64,000 nucleotides of DNA from Glaciihabitans sp. dw_435 (GTDB lineage: Bacteria; Actinomycetota; Actinomycetes; Actinomycetales; Microbacteriaceae), in contig NZ_JAAVUZ010000002.1 in NCBI RefSeq assembly GCF_018449675.1, positions 372,001 to 436,000 of the forward strand, given 5' to 3'. Of the stretch, positions 1 through 10,000 are shown one piece after another (position 1 is the first letter of the stretch; each line of letters opens with the position of its first letter). The notes below the pieces were generated by a model. The model was not told the DNA's origin and ran no database searches. It saw nothing but the letters and a program-made list of their open reading frames with translations. A program made the translations under genes and the position numbers.

Positions 1-5
1 AACGG

Positions 6-236
6 TCAATTCGCGGGAGGCCTTCGGACCATCGCGACGGTGAGAATGGCGATCAGCATTCCAATTGAAGCCCACGCCCGCGCCAAGTACATCCACACAA
101 CTGCCTCGGCATCGCCCGCTAGCGCTGTTACACCTGCTACAACCAGAAAGCCGATCATCACAAGTAGCCACGTTGCGATGATGGTCTTCAACATCATTGA
201 GACTTTTGGCGATTTGCGTTGTCCACGCTCATTCAT
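6..236 (-). CDS. small two-helix membrane protein, unknown function
   Basis: A 76-residue protein starting with MNERGQRKSPK, followed by two hydrophobic stretches (about residues 17-40 and 48-68), and ending in a short basic tail RRPPAN. I see no family motif. The reading frame stays open upstream to position 386, but that extension has no membrane-protein character, so the ATG at 236 is chosen; ATGs slightly downstream (residues 14-15) are also possible. It lies alone, on the same strand as the tRNA and the TetR gene upstream of it. Function is unknown. Confidence 0.55.
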   Translation of the reverse strand: MNERGQRKSPKVSMMLKTIIATWLLVMIGFLVVAGVTALAGDAEAVVWMYLARAWASIGMLIAILTVAMVRRPPAN

Positions 237-425
237 GAAGCATGTCCGTCCCAAGCAACTAGTGATGCTACACAATGTAGACGTGAATCCGTTGTGACGT
301 ATGTCGCACTGGGCAATGAGCGCGCCCGGGATACGAATGTGGGCGAAATGCGGGTACAGCCGTCTTCTCAGAGTCAGGCAACCCACGCAGCCATCACTGA
401 ATGCTAGTGATCGCGGGGAATCTTG

Positions 426-501
426 TGGAGCCGCCTGTCAGAATCGAACTGACGACCTTCTCATTACGAGTGAGATGCTCTACCAACTGAGCTAAGGCGG
501 C
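426..501 (-). tRNA. tRNA-Thr (anticodon CGT)
   Basis: The minus strand folds as a full cloverleaf: acceptor GCCGCCT pairs with AGGCGGC, the D arm contains AGCTCAGTTGGTAGAGC, the anticodon stem TCTCA/TGAGA encloses the loop CTCGTAA with anticodon CGT, and the T arm holds GTTCGATTC. The discriminator base is T and the 3' CCA is encoded. Length is 76 nt. Confidence 0.97.
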
Positions 502-547
502 GAGTGTCACGGCAAGCCGGGGCACAGTCTGAAAGCATAGCCGAAGA

Positions 548-1186
548 TTAGGGCCGCGCCGAAACGAGGAGCGACTCCAGCTCCGCGAAGGAATCGCGCA
601 TCTGTTCGGGCAGTCCCTCGCTGCTCTCACCGTCGGCCCAGAGGGACCAGGCGTGCCGCAGCGCAGCGATGGCAACCAGCGTGATCAGGCGGGCGCGAGA
701 GGCAAGCGCCTCCGCATCTTGCGCCAGCGCAGGGTCATCCTGAGCCAAACGCTGTTCGACGATCGAGGCGAGCGCGTTCTCGAACTGACGCATGTTGGCC
801 ATGCGCTGGGCGAACAAGTGCGGGTACTGCTTGTGGAGTTCGCGACGTTGGCGGGTCTCCACCCGGTCCTCGAGCGCGGTCTCCACACCCTCGACCATGA
901 GCTCGCGGATGCCATCCATGAGGTCGGCCCCGGGACCGGCGGTGATGAAGCGCTCGACGGACGCGTCGTTCGGCAGGTCGGGCGCATCGCCGATGACGGC
1001 GGCGTCCTTGGACCCGAAGTAGTTGAAGAACGTGCGGGGCGAGACATCCGCTTCCCTGCTGATGTCTTCGATGGTCAGCTGCTCGAGGCCGCGCTCGGAG
1101 GCGAGGCGGAGGACGGCGCGCTGGATGGCACGGCGGGTCGCAATTCGCTTGCGTTCACGGAGGCCGAGGGCGGGTGCGTCAGACAT
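548..1186 (-). CDS. TetR/AcrR family transcriptional regulator
   Basis: 212 residues with an N-terminal TetR helix-turn-helix (about residues 10-65: ATRRAIQRAVLRLA, then ISREADVSPRTFFNYFGSKDA) and an alpha-helical C-terminal ligand-binding half. It is transcribed divergently from the fumarylacetoacetase-family hydrolase that starts at about 1324. The shared intergenic region holds a short palindrome (1206-1219), which suggests autoregulation and control of the hydrolase. The ligand is not predictable from sequence. The ATG at 1186 places the helix-turn-helix at the usual distance from the N-terminus. Confidence 0.9.
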   Translation of the reverse strand: MSDAPALGLRERKRIATRRAIQRAVLRLASERGLEQLTIEDISREADVSPRTFFNYFGSKDAAVIGDAPDLPNDASVERFITAGPGADLMDGIRELMVEGVETALEDRVETRQRRELHKQYPHLFAQRMANMRQFENALASIVEQRLAQDDPALAQDAEALASRARLITLVAIAALRHAWSLWADGESSEGLPEQMRDSFAELESLLVSARP

Positions 1187-1205
1187 GCTTCAATCATTGC
1201 ACAGG

Positions 1206-1219
1206 ATGCAAACTTGCAT
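1206..1219. promoter_or_regulatory. candidate TetR operator
   Basis: ATGCAA-AC-TTGCAT is a perfect inverted repeat (6-bp arms, 2-nt spacer) lying 20 bp upstream of the TetR start and about 100 bp upstream of the divergent hydrolase start. It sits inside a larger imperfect repeat (AGGATGCA ... TGCATTCCT). The position and symmetry fit a repressor site; the assignment to this TetR is inference. Confidence 0.45.
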
Positions 1220-1323
1220 TCCTGCGCTCGCACACGCAGGAATATTCTCGGTCGATTGCGAGGGTTCTCCCGCCGCGGGCGACAGAATGGACGAACCGAC
1301 TACCCCCGATGAATGGATACCAG

Positions 1324-2160
1324 ATGAAGTTGGCACGCCTCGGGGAATCCGGCAGCGAGATCCCCGTACTGGTCGACGGCGACCGCTATCTCGACTTGCG
1401 AGGGGTGATCAAGGACTTCTCCGACATGGCTGGGCTGGAGCGGGTGCGGGCGGCCGTGGCATCCGGTTCCCTGCCGGTGCTGGACGGCGCTGGCGCACTG
1501 CGCGTCGGTGCTCCTGTGCTGCGGCCGAGCGCGATCATCTGCATCGGCATGAACTACGCCGCGCACGCAGCCGAGTCGGGCTCCGCGCCGCCCACCGCGC
1601 CGATCCTGTTTCTCAAGACGCCAAACACCGTCGGCGGGCCGAACGACGATGTCGCCATTCCGCGCAAGAGCCACAAGACCGACTGGGAGGTCGAGCTCGC
1701 GGTGCTCATCGGCCGCAAGGCGCTCTACCTCGACTCGCCCGCCGACTCGGCGGCGCACGTCGCGGGGTACCTGCTCGCCAACGATGTCTCGGAGCGCGAG
1801 TTCCAGATCGAGATCTCGGGCGGCCAGTGGAGCAAGGGAAAGTCGGCGCCCGGCTTCAGCCCCCTCGGGCCCTGGCTCGTCACGCCCGACGAGGTCGACC
1901 CGGGCAACCTGCGTCTGCGCAGCTGGGTGAACGGCGAGCCGCGTCAGGACTCCACGACCGCCGACCTGATTTTCGATGTCGACTTCATCATCTGGAACCT
2001 CAGCCAGTTCATGGCGCTCGAGCCCGGCGATGTCATCATGACGGGGACTCCGGCCGGCGTCGCGCTGTCGGGCAAGTTCCCGTACCTGCGCGCGGGCGAT
2101 GTGGTCGAGCTGGAGATCGAGGGGCTCGGTCGGCAGCGTCAGGTCTACACCCAGGCGTGA
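1324..2160 (+). CDS. fumarylacetoacetate hydrolase family protein
   Basis: 278 residues from MKLARLGESGSE; an ATG five codons upstream (1309) and further in-frame extension are possible, but this start matches the usual beginning of the family. The FAH fold motifs are present: CIGMNYAAHA, the metal-binding DWEVELAVLIG, NDVSEREFQ, GPWLVTPDEV and near the end IMTGTPAGVAL. Members cleave or decarboxylate acylpyruvates and ring-cleavage products such as 2-hydroxyhepta-2,4-diene-1,7-dioate. Divergent from a TetR regulator that probably controls it. The exact substrate cannot be read from the sequence. Confidence 0.88.
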   Translation: MKLARLGESGSEIPVLVDGDRYLDLRGVIKDFSDMAGLERVRAAVASGSLPVLDGAGALRVGAPVLRPSAIICIGMNYAAHAAESGSAPPTAPILFLKTPNTVGGPNDDVAIPRKSHKTDWEVELAVLIGRKALYLDSPADSAAHVAGYLLANDVSEREFQIEISGGQWSKGKSAPGFSPLGPWLVTPDEVDPGNLRLRSWVNGEPRQDSTTADLIFDVDFIIWNLSQFMALEPGDVIMTGTPAGVALSGKFPYLRAGDVVELEIEGLGRQRQVYTQA

Positions 2161-2173
2161 TGGATGCCTCGGA

Positions 2174-3730
2174 CTAGGTAGCGCACTTCGGATCGGCGTC
2201 GGGCACGGTTCCCTTCGTGAAGTAGTTGTCGACCGTGGTGTTCACGCAGCGGGAATCGCCGTTGTACCCGGTGTGCCCTTCGCCATTGTTGGTGACGAGG
2301 TGTGCGCTCTGCAGCTGGTGGGACAACGCGACGCCCCACTGGTACGGCGTGGCCGGGTCGCCCGTGGTCGACACGATGAGGATCGGAGCCGCACCCGCAC
2401 CGGTGACGACCTTCGCCGCGCCACCGCGGTGCTGGAACGGCCAGTTCGCACAGGTCACGTCACCAAGGTCGGAGGTCTGCGCCGTGGTCGGCGATGCTTT
2501 CAGCAGCTCGGCGTTCTCGCGCGCGATCTCTGCCGGGTCGGTGACTGCGGGGTAATCGAGACAGGAGATGGCGACGAACGCCTCGGTCGAGTTGTCCGCG
2601 TAGGTGCCGTCGGTGTCGCGTCCGTAGTAGAAGTCGGACAGGTAGAAGGCTGTCGTCGTCGTTCCCGCCTCCACCTCGGAGAACAGGTCGCTGAGGTACG
2701 GCCAGGATGACTCGTCGTAGAGCGCCATCGACATGGCCGTGTCCAGCACGCCCGCGGTGAGCTTGCGTCCATCGGGCGCCGTGAGCGGCTTCGCGTCGAG
2801 GGTCTCGTAGAGGCCGTGAATCGTGGCGAGGTCGGCCGTCATGTTTCCGGTGAACGGGCAGTCGTCGGTCTTCGGGCACGCGGTCAGATAGTTGCGCAGG
2901 GCCAGTTCGAACCCGGCGGTCTGCGCAAGGGTGACGTCGAAGGAGGTCACGGTGGAATCGGTCGATCCATCGAGCACCATCTTGCCGACCTTGGTGGCGA
3001 ATCGGTCGGCGTAGTACATGCCGATGTCACTGCCGTAGGAGTATCCGAGGTAGTTGAGCGCGGTGTCCCCCACGATCGCGCGCAGCATGTCGAGGTCGCG
3101 CACGGTGCTCTGGGTATCCACGAAATTGAGCAGCTGCCCCGTGTTCTTGAGGCACGCGGCGCCGAAGTCCTTGGAGGCCTGGATGGTCTCCGCGTCGTAC
3201 TCCGGGGTGTCGACGGGGGCCGCCGGAATGTCATAGAGGAAGTCGTCGAGCTGCGCGTCGTCGTAACACTTCACGGCGCTGGAACGGCCGACACCGCGGG
3301 GATCCCAGCCGATCACGTCGTAACTCTTCGCCAGCGCCGGCTGCACAGCGCTGTCGACGTCGTCGTGAACAAAGTCGTAGCCCGAACCGCCCGGCCCGCC
3401 GGGATTGACGAACAGCGACCCCAGTTTCTTTCCGGTGGCAACGTGACGGGTGAGCGCCAGCGAAATGTCGGTGTCCGTCGACGGGTTGTCCCAGTCCATC
3501 GGAGCGATCGCTGTGGTGCACTGCGCTCCGTCGTCGCAGTCCTTCCAGATGAGTGTCTGGTCGTAGTAGCGCTGCACCGCGGCGGTCGGGGCGTCCTCCG
3601 CAACGGGCGTCGACGTCGCGGGTCCGGGAGACGGCAACGAACACGCGGACAGGGGTGCGATGAGCGCCACCACCGCGACCGCGACGGCCCAGCGGACCAC
3701 CCCGCTCCTGCGGGAGCCCTGCCTCAGCAC
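2174..3730 (-). CDS. secreted alpha/beta-hydrolase lipoprotein, tripeptidyl aminopeptidase (SlpD/SlpE-like) family
   Basis: 518 residues starting at a GTG that overlaps the stop of the upstream paralogue by 7 nt. A basic N-terminus and hydrophobic segment end in the lipobox LSAC (about residue 30), so the mature protein is probably a lipoprotein. The oxyanion region NPGGPGGSGYD, the nucleophile elbow GYSYGS, and the TAP-like C-terminal domain with the acid STTGDPATPY and the histidine GEGHTGYN are all visible. Family members remove N-terminal tripeptides outside the cell. Tandem duplicate of the next gene; last member of the topA-tmk-holB transcription unit. Confidence 0.9.
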   Translation of the reverse strand: MLRQGSRRSGVVRWAVAVAVVALIAPLSACSLPSPGPATSTPVAEDAPTAAVQRYYDQTLIWKDCDDGAQCTTAIAPMDWDNPSTDTDISLALTRHVATGKKLGSLFVNPGGPGGSGYDFVHDDVDSAVQPALAKSYDVIGWDPRGVGRSSAVKCYDDAQLDDFLYDIPAAPVDTPEYDAETIQASKDFGAACLKNTGQLLNFVDTQSTVRDLDMLRAIVGDTALNYLGYSYGSDIGMYYADRFATKVGKMVLDGSTDSTVTSFDVTLAQTAGFELALRNYLTACPKTDDCPFTGNMTADLATIHGLYETLDAKPLTAPDGRKLTAGVLDTAMSMALYDESSWPYLSDLFSEVEAGTTTTAFYLSDFYYGRDTDGTYADNSTEAFVAISCLDYPAVTDPAEIARENAELLKASPTTAQTSDLGDVTCANWPFQHRGGAAKVVTGAGAAPILIVSTTGDPATPYQWGVALSHQLQSAHLVTNNGEGHTGYNGDSRCVNTTVDNYFTKGTVPDADPKCAT

Positions 3731-5259
3731 TGGGGGTCGGTCGCGGGAACGGTCCCGGCCAGCAGGTAGTCGTCGACGGTGGTGTTGATGCAGGCGTTGG
3801 ACTTGTTGTACGCGGTGTGACCCTCACCGGTGAAGGTGACGAGGTGGCCGTTCTCGAGCTGGTTGGCGAGACTCTTCGCCCAGACGTATGGCGCGGCCGG
3901 GTCATCCGTCGTCCCGACAACCAGGATGTCCGCCGAGCCCTTCGCGGCGATCGGGTCGACATTGCCCGTCGGAGGGAACGGCCACTTGGCGCAGCTGGTG
4001 CCGCCCCAGGCCATGAGGTGACCGAAGACGGGCGCCTCGGCGTCGAGCTGGGCGGCTTCCGCGCGCATGGTCGCGACGTTGTCGTCGAGCGGGTAGTCCA
4101 GGCAGTTGACGGCGCTGAAGGCCTCCGCCGAGTTGGTGCTGTAGGTGCCATCGGACGAGCGGCTGTAGTACGCGTCGGCGACCTGGAAAGCGGATGACGC
4201 GTCGCCGGCCATCACGGTGGTGAAGACCTGTACCAGGGCGGGCCAGTTGTCCGGGCTGTACAGCGGGTAGACGATGGCCGTGAACATGGTGTTCGCCCCG
4301 AGCTGGCGGCCGTCGCTGTTCTTGAGCGGACTGGCGTCGAGGCTGTCGAGCAGCGCACGGATCTCGGTCATCGATTCGTCGACGGTTCCGCTAAAGGGAC
4401 ATCCGCTCAGGGTCGGGCACTTCGCCAGAAAGGCGCGCAACGAGCTTTCGAAGCCCTTGGCCTGCTCCAGGCTGATATCGAATGCCGTGGCGGTGGGGTC
4501 GACGGCGCCGTCGAGCACCAGCCGGCCGGTCTTCGTCGGGAAGAGGTCGGCGTAGGTCGCGCCGATGAGGGTTCCGTAGGAGTAGCCGAGGTAGTTGAGC
4601 TTGGCGTCTCCGAGCGCGGCGCGAAGCACGTCGAGGTCACGGGCGACGCTGACGGTGTCGACGTGGGCGAGGAGGTCCCCGGTGTGGTCGAGACAGGCTG
4701 CCCCGAACTTGCCGGCGGTCGCGGTGACCTCGGCCAGCCAGGCGTCGGACCCGCGAACTCCCTTGGGGATGTCGAAGTTGATGGCGTCAAACTCGGCCGG
4801 GTCGTCGTAGCAGTCGACGGCGGTGGAGCGGCCGACACCGCGGGGGTCGAAGCCCACGATGTCGTACTGCTTCTGCAGGGCGTCGCTGGTCGCGTAGTCG
4901 ACGCTGTCGTGCACGAAGTCATACCCGGAACCGCCGGGGCCGCCGGGGTTCACCAGCAGGGATCCGATCGCCTTGCCGCTGGTTGCCTGCTGGCGAACGA
5001 GCGCGAGCTTGATGGTGTCACCGGTCGGGTCTGCCCAGTCCAGGGGCGTGGTTAGCGTCGAGCACTGCATGCCGTCGCCGCAGGACTTCCAGCGCAGAAG
5101 CTGGCCATAGAACGGCTCGAGGTCGGCGGCGACCTTCTCTTCTGACGGGGTCGAGGTCGCGTTGGTCGTCGGCGGCAAGAACCAGGCGGAGCATCCACTG
5201 AGCGGGACGAGCACAGCGAGAAGCAGGGCCGTCATGCCGAGGCGGCGGCGTGAAATCAC
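3724..5259 (-). CDS. secreted alpha/beta-hydrolase lipoprotein, tripeptidyl aminopeptidase-like paralogue
   Basis: 511 residues, paralogous along its whole length to the downstream gene. The signal peptide ends in the lipobox LSGC. Catalytic landmarks are NPGGPGGSGYD, GYSYGT (serine nucleophile), GTTDDPAAPY (acid) and GEGHTAYN (histidine). The start is a GTG whose last bases form the stop of holB (4-nt GTGA overlap), so translation is probably coupled. The protein ends DPQC, with a cysteine near the C-terminus that is shared in position with the paralogue (DPKCAT). Likely role: extracellular peptide degradation for nutrition; substrate specificity unknown. Confidence 0.9.
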   Translation of the reverse strand: MISRRRLGMTALLLAVLVPLSGCSAWFLPPTTNATSTPSEEKVAADLEPFYGQLLRWKSCGDGMQCSTLTTPLDWADPTGDTIKLALVRQQATSGKAIGSLLVNPGGPGGSGYDFVHDSVDYATSDALQKQYDIVGFDPRGVGRSTAVDCYDDPAEFDAINFDIPKGVRGSDAWLAEVTATAGKFGAACLDHTGDLLAHVDTVSVARDLDVLRAALGDAKLNYLGYSYGTLIGATYADLFPTKTGRLVLDGAVDPTATAFDISLEQAKGFESSLRAFLAKCPTLSGCPFSGTVDESMTEIRALLDSLDASPLKNSDGRQLGANTMFTAIVYPLYSPDNWPALVQVFTTVMAGDASSAFQVADAYYSRSSDGTYSTNSAEAFSAVNCLDYPLDDNVATMRAEAAQLDAEAPVFGHLMAWGGTSCAKWPFPPTGNVDPIAAKGSADILVVGTTDDPAAPYVWAKSLANQLENGHLVTFTGEGHTAYNKSNACINTTVDDYLLAGTVPATDPQC

Positions 5260-6404
5260 AGAGATACGTCTTTTCTTGTTGCCGAGATGAGCATCGCCTC
5301 CAGGGCGAGCGCCGGGCTCACGTTGCCGTCGATACGGGTTCTCGCGGTGGAGATCGCGTCGAGGGTGGCGAGGGTCTCCGCCGGGGAGGACCGCTCGCTC
5401 GCGAGCACCAGCTCGGAGCGGATGCTGAGGTTGATCGGCTCGATGGTCGCGCCCAGCTGCATCAGCAGCACGTCACGGTAGAGCGACAGCAGGTCGACCA
5501 TGATGCGGTCGAGCCCATCGCGAAGGCTACGGGTCGCGCGGCGCTTCTGGTCTTCTTCGAGGTTCTTGAGTTGGATGCGCAGGGCGGGCGGGATCGTGCC
5601 GCCGGGTTCCACACCGAGGGACCGCATCGCGCTCGCCCGCTCCTCGGCGTCACGCTCTTCGGTGATGGCCTTGGCGTCGTCGCCGGCGAGTTGCAGCATG
5701 GTGGCAGCAGCACGGACGGCATCGGAGACCGAGCGGAGCCCAAGCGCGATGCGCAGGGTCTGCTCACGACGGTTGCGTGCTTCGTCATTGGTGGCGAGGC
5801 GGTGGGCCATGCCGATGTGGCTCTGCGCCTCACGGGCGGCGCGGGTTGCGATTTCGATATCCACGTTGTCACGGCGGGCGATCAGCTGGGCGACCTCGTC
5901 CACACCGGGCACGCGCAGCCGCACGCTGCGCACGCGGGAACGGATGGTGGGAAGCAGGTCGGCCTCGCTGGGAGCGCACAAGATCCAGACAGTGCGGGGC
6001 GGCGGCTCTTCGAGCGCCTTGAGCAACACGTTGGAGCTGCGCTCCGCCATGCGGTCGGCGTCTTCGATCACCATGACGCGGTAGCGACCCACCGACGGGG
6101 AGAACTGCGACGTCTTCACGAGCGCCCGCACCTCGTCGATGCTGATGATGACGCGTTCGGTGCTGAGCACGCCGAGGTCGGGGTGCGTTCGCGCTTCGAC
6201 CTGACGTTGCGTCGCCGCGTCATCCGCCCCATTACTCAGCAGCGCGGCCGCGAAGGCATAGGCGATATTGGAGCGCCCCGAGCCGGGCGGGCCCGTGACC
6301 AGCCACGAGTGGGTCATCGACGAGTCGAGATCTCCGGAGGCGGCAGCAGCGCTGAAGATCGCGATCGCGTCCGCTTGACCGGTCAGTTCGTCCCACACAC
6401 CCAT
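5256..6404 (-). CDS. holB: DNA polymerase III subunit delta prime
   Basis: 382 residues. Clamp-loader AAA+ fold with P-loop GPPGSGRSN (about residues 38-46), the sensor region VMVIEDADRM, the family signature LLKALEEPPPRTVW and TIRSRVRSVRL. It acts in the clamp-loader complex that puts the beta clamp on DNA. Two differences from common delta prime proteins are visible: the cysteine cluster expected between the P-loop and THPD is absent, and the SRC motif reads SRV, with the arginine kept. It lies 41 nt after tmk in a topA-tmk-holB unit, an arrangement widespread in Actinobacteria. Confidence 0.93.
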   Translation of the reverse strand: MGVWDELTGQADAIAIFSAAAASGDLDSSMTHSWLVTGPPGSGRSNIAYAFAAALLSNGADDAATQRQVEARTHPDLGVLSTERVIISIDEVRALVKTSQFSPSVGRYRVMVIEDADRMAERSSNVLLKALEEPPPRTVWILCAPSEADLLPTIRSRVRSVRLRVPGVDEVAQLIARRDNVDIEIATRAAREAQSHIGMAHRLATNDEARNRREQTLRIALGLRSVSDAVRAAATMLQLAGDDAKAITEERDAEERASAMRSLGVEPGGTIPPALRIQLKNLEEDQKRRATRSLRDGLDRIMVDLLSLYRDVLLMQLGATIEPINLSIRSELVLASERSSPAETLATLDAISTARTRIDGNVSPALALEAMLISATRKDVSL

Positions 6405-6445
6405 GCGGTCAGCCTAAGTTACGCAGCTGACAACGCAGGGCGACG

Positions 6446-7066
6446 TTATAGAAGTGTGGCAACCCGCGCACGGATTGCACTGGCGATGGACTCGATGCTG
6501 TCGGCGGCCGGGAGCACCAAAAAGCGCTCCGGTTCGGCGTCGGCAAGCTCGAGGTACGACGCCCGGACGCGGGCGTGGAAGTCCTGCTTTTCGGCTTCCA
6601 AACGGTCGTATTGCGTGCGGGACTGGTCGAGCCTGCTGCGTCCGACGGTCTCGTCGAGGTCGAGCAGGATCGTCAGATCCGGCAGCAGGTCCTCGGCGGC
6701 CCAGAGCGAGAGGTTGCGCACCTCGGTCGGGTCGAGCACACGCCCGGCTCCCTGATAGGCGACGGATGAATCGAGGTAGCGGTCCTGAAGAACGACGTCA
6801 CCGCGTTCCAGCGCCGGCCGGATCTTTGTCGCGATGTTGTGCGCCCTGTCGGCGGCGTACAACAGCGCCTCCGCCCGCGGGGCGATGTAACCCCGTCGGT
6901 GAAGGATGATCTCGCGCAGCTCGACACCCAGCTCGGTCCCGCCGGGCTCGCGGGAGAGCACAATGGTGCGCCCCTGCTCTTCGAGCCAGCTGGCCAGGAG
7001 CGCCGACTGGGTCGACTTTCCCGAACCATCCCCGCCCTCGAGCGTGATGAACAGTCCGCTCATCAC
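6446..7066 (-). CDS. tmk: thymidylate kinase (dTMP kinase)
   Basis: 206 residues. P-loop EGGDGSGKST at residues 10-19, the DR(Y/H) motif in LQDRYLDSSVAYQGAG, and the substrate motif REPGGTELG. It phosphorylates dTMP to dTDP. Two starts are adjacent: GTG at 7066, which overlaps the topA stop by 4 nt, and ATG at 7063, which shares one base with that stop. Either implies translational coupling with topA. The next gene downstream is holB, also a replication gene. Confidence 0.96.
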   Translation of the reverse strand: MMSGLFITLEGGDGSGKSTQSALLASWLEEQGRTIVLSREPGGTELGVELREIILHRRGYIAPRAEALLYAADRAHNIATKIRPALERGDVVLQDRYLDSSVAYQGAGRVLDPTEVRNLSLWAAEDLLPDLTILLDLDETVGRSRLDQSRTQYDRLEAEKQDFHARVRASYLELADAEPERFLVLPAADSIESIASAIRARVATLL

Positions 7067-10000
7067 GCTTCGTTCGCGGGGGCGGCGACCTTCGCTGCTG
7101 CCGGCTTGCGCGCGGCGGGAGCCTTGGCTGTCATGGCCTTCGCGGCCGTGGCAGACACCGTCTTCGACAACGCCGACTTGGCCGCGGTGGACTTGGCCGC
7201 CGTGGTCTTCGTGGTGGTCGCCTTGGCGGTGGTCGACTTCGCAGCCGCTGCCTTGGTCGTCGTGGTCTTCGCCGCGGGGGTCTTCGCTGGGGCACGCTTG
7301 GCCGGTGCACGCTTCGCGGGGGCCTTGCCTCGTGGCTTCGCCGGTCCCTTGGCGCGCTTGTCGGCGAGCATCTCGACGGCACGATCGAAGTCGATGTCCT
7401 CGATCTGCTCACCACGGGGAATCGTCACGTTGGTGACGCCGTCGGTGACGTACGCGCCGAAGCGTCCGTCCTTGATCCGGATGGGCTTGCCGCTCACCGG
7501 GTCCGCGTCGAATTCCTTGAGTGCGCTGCTGGCCTTGCGGGCGCCGTACTTGGGCTGCGCGTACAGGTCAATCGCGCCCTGCAGCTCGATGTCGAAGATC
7601 TGGTCTTCGGTCTCGAGCGAGCGCGTGTCCGCGCCCTTCTTCAAGTAGGGACCGAACTTGCCGTTCTGCGCGAGGATTTCCTCGCCCGTCTCCGGGTCAT
7701 GTCCGACGACGCGCGGGAGCGACAGCAGCTTGAGCGCGGTGTCGAGGTCAACCGTTGCCAGGTCCATCGACTTGAAGATGGAGGCGGTGCGCGGCTTGAC
7801 GGCCACGCCCTTCTTCGCGGCCGGCTTGCGCTTGGGCTTGATCGGAGTTTCTCCGGCGGCAACGGCGGCGGCCGCGACGATGGCAGCTTCCGCCGCAGCG
7901 GCGGCCTCTGCTGCTTCCTTCGCGACTGCTTCGGGGTCGACCTCGGGCTCGGGCTCGAGCTCCGTGATGTACGGACCGAATCGGCCGTCCTTCGCCACGA
8001 TCTGCTTGCCGTTCTCGGGGTTCAGTCCGATCACGCGGTCGCCGACAACGGGAGCGTCGATGAGTTCGCGGGCCTTGGCCGGGGTCAGCTCGTCGGGCGC
8101 CAGGTCCTGCGGGATGTTGATCCGCCGCGGGGTCTCGGGATCGTCACCCGGAGCCTCGAGATAGGGGCCGTACTTACCGATACGCAGGGTGATGTCATCC
8201 GCAATCTTGATCGAGTTGATGTCTTTCGCATCAATCTCTCCGAGGTTGTCGATGACGGTACGCAGTCCCCGGTGGGTCTCGTTACCGAAGTAGAACCCGG
8301 TCAACCACTCGACGCGGTCGGCCTCTCCCCCGGCGATGCGGTCGAGGTCGGCCTCCATGTCGGCGGTGAACTGGTACTCGATGAGGTCGGAGAAGTACTG
8401 CTCAAGCAGACGCACGACCGAGAACGCTATCCAGTTCGGAATCAGCGACGATCCGCGCGGCGTGACATATCCGCGGTCGACGATCGTGGAGATCGTGGCC
8501 GTGTACGTCGACGGGCGACCTATACCCAGCTCTTCCAGCGTCTTGATCAGACTCGCCTCGGTGTAGCGCGGGGGCGGGCTCGTCTCGTGTCCCTTGGCGT
8601 CCACGTCGACGAGAGTCAGAACCTGACCCTCCTTCAGCGGGGGAAGCTTGGCCTCGCTCGGCTCGGCGACCTGGTTGCGGTCCTCGTCCTGGCTCTCCTC
8701 ATAGGCGGCCATGAAGCCGCGGAAGGTGATGACGGTTCCGGTCGACACGAATTCAGCGGCGGTGATGGATGCCACCGCCGGCGTCTCCGCCAGAAGGCCG
8801 GTAGCACGATCCGCCGTGATGACAACAGACGCGGTCAAGCCCTTGGCGTCGGACATCTGCGAGGCGACGGTGCGCTTCCAGATGAGGTCGTAGAGCTTCC
8901 ACTCGTTGCCGCGCAGCGTCGACTGCAGTTCGGAGGGCGTGCGGAACGTCTCACCCGACGGGCGGATAGCCTCGTGGGCTTCCTGCGCGCTCTTGTTCTT
9001 GCCGGTGTAGTAGCGCGGCTTCTCGGGAATCGTGTCCGCGCCGTACAGCAGGGTTGCCTGCTTGCGGGCCGCGGTGATCGCCTGGTCCGACAGGTTCGGC
9101 GAGTCGGTACGCATGTAGGTAATGAAACCGTTTTCGTACAGCGACTGCGCGACGCTCATGGTCTGGCGCGAGGAGAAGCGCAGCTTGCGAGCGGCCTCCT
9201 GCTGCATGGTGGACGTCGTGAAGGGCGCGGCCGGGCGGCGCGTGTAGGGCTTCGACTCCACCGAGGAGACCGTCATGCGAACGCTGTCTTCGGCGAGCGC
9301 TGTCGCGAGGACGGTAGCGGATGCCTCATCCAGCGCCACGACCCTGTCGCGAAGCTTTCCGGTGTCGTCAAAGTCGCGGCCGGTGGCGACGCGGGTGCCG
9401 TTGATGCGCACGAGGCGTGACTCGAAATCGGTGGGGTTGTCACCCGGGGTCAGGTGGGCCGTGAGGTCCCAGTACCCGGCGGCGATAAAGGCGAGGCGTT
9501 CGCGCTCACGGTCGACAACGAGGCGGGTGGCGGCGGACTGCACGCGGCCGGCGGACAGGCCGGGGCCCACCTTGCGCCAGAGCACGGGAGAAATCTCATA
9601 GCCGTAGAGACGGTCGAGGATGCGGCGGGTTTCCTGCGCGTCAACGAGAGCCGTGTCGAGCTCGCGCGTGTTTTCCTTCGCGAGGTTGATGGCGTCCTTG
9701 GTGATCTCGTGGAAGACCATCCGCTTGACAGGAACCTTGGGCTTGAGCACCTGGAGCAGGTGCCACGCGATGGCCTCACCCTCGCGGTCCTCATCAGTTG
9801 CGAGGTAGACCTCGTCGGCATCCTTCAGAGCTCGCTTGAGGTCGGCGACGGTGCGCTTCTTCTCTTCGGACACGACGTAGTACGGCTCGAAGCCGTTCTC
9901 CACGTCGACGGAGAACTTGCCGAGGGATCCCTTTTTCAGTTCCGGCGGCAGGTTCTTGGGCTCAACGAGGTCACGAATGTGACCTACCGAGGCGAGAACC

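Noticed and set aside
1023-2177. 384-codon plus-strand frame over the FAH-family gene
   Set aside because: Frame-shifted shadow of the hydrolase; rich in Arg and Ala with no motif.
5250-6755. 501-codon plus-strand frame opposite holB and tmk
   Set aside because: Antisense shadow with no motif, and it crosses two well-supported genes.
7699-9420. 573-codon plus-strand frame within topA
   Set aside because: Antisense to a conserved topoisomerase; composition is typical of GC-skewed antisense frames.
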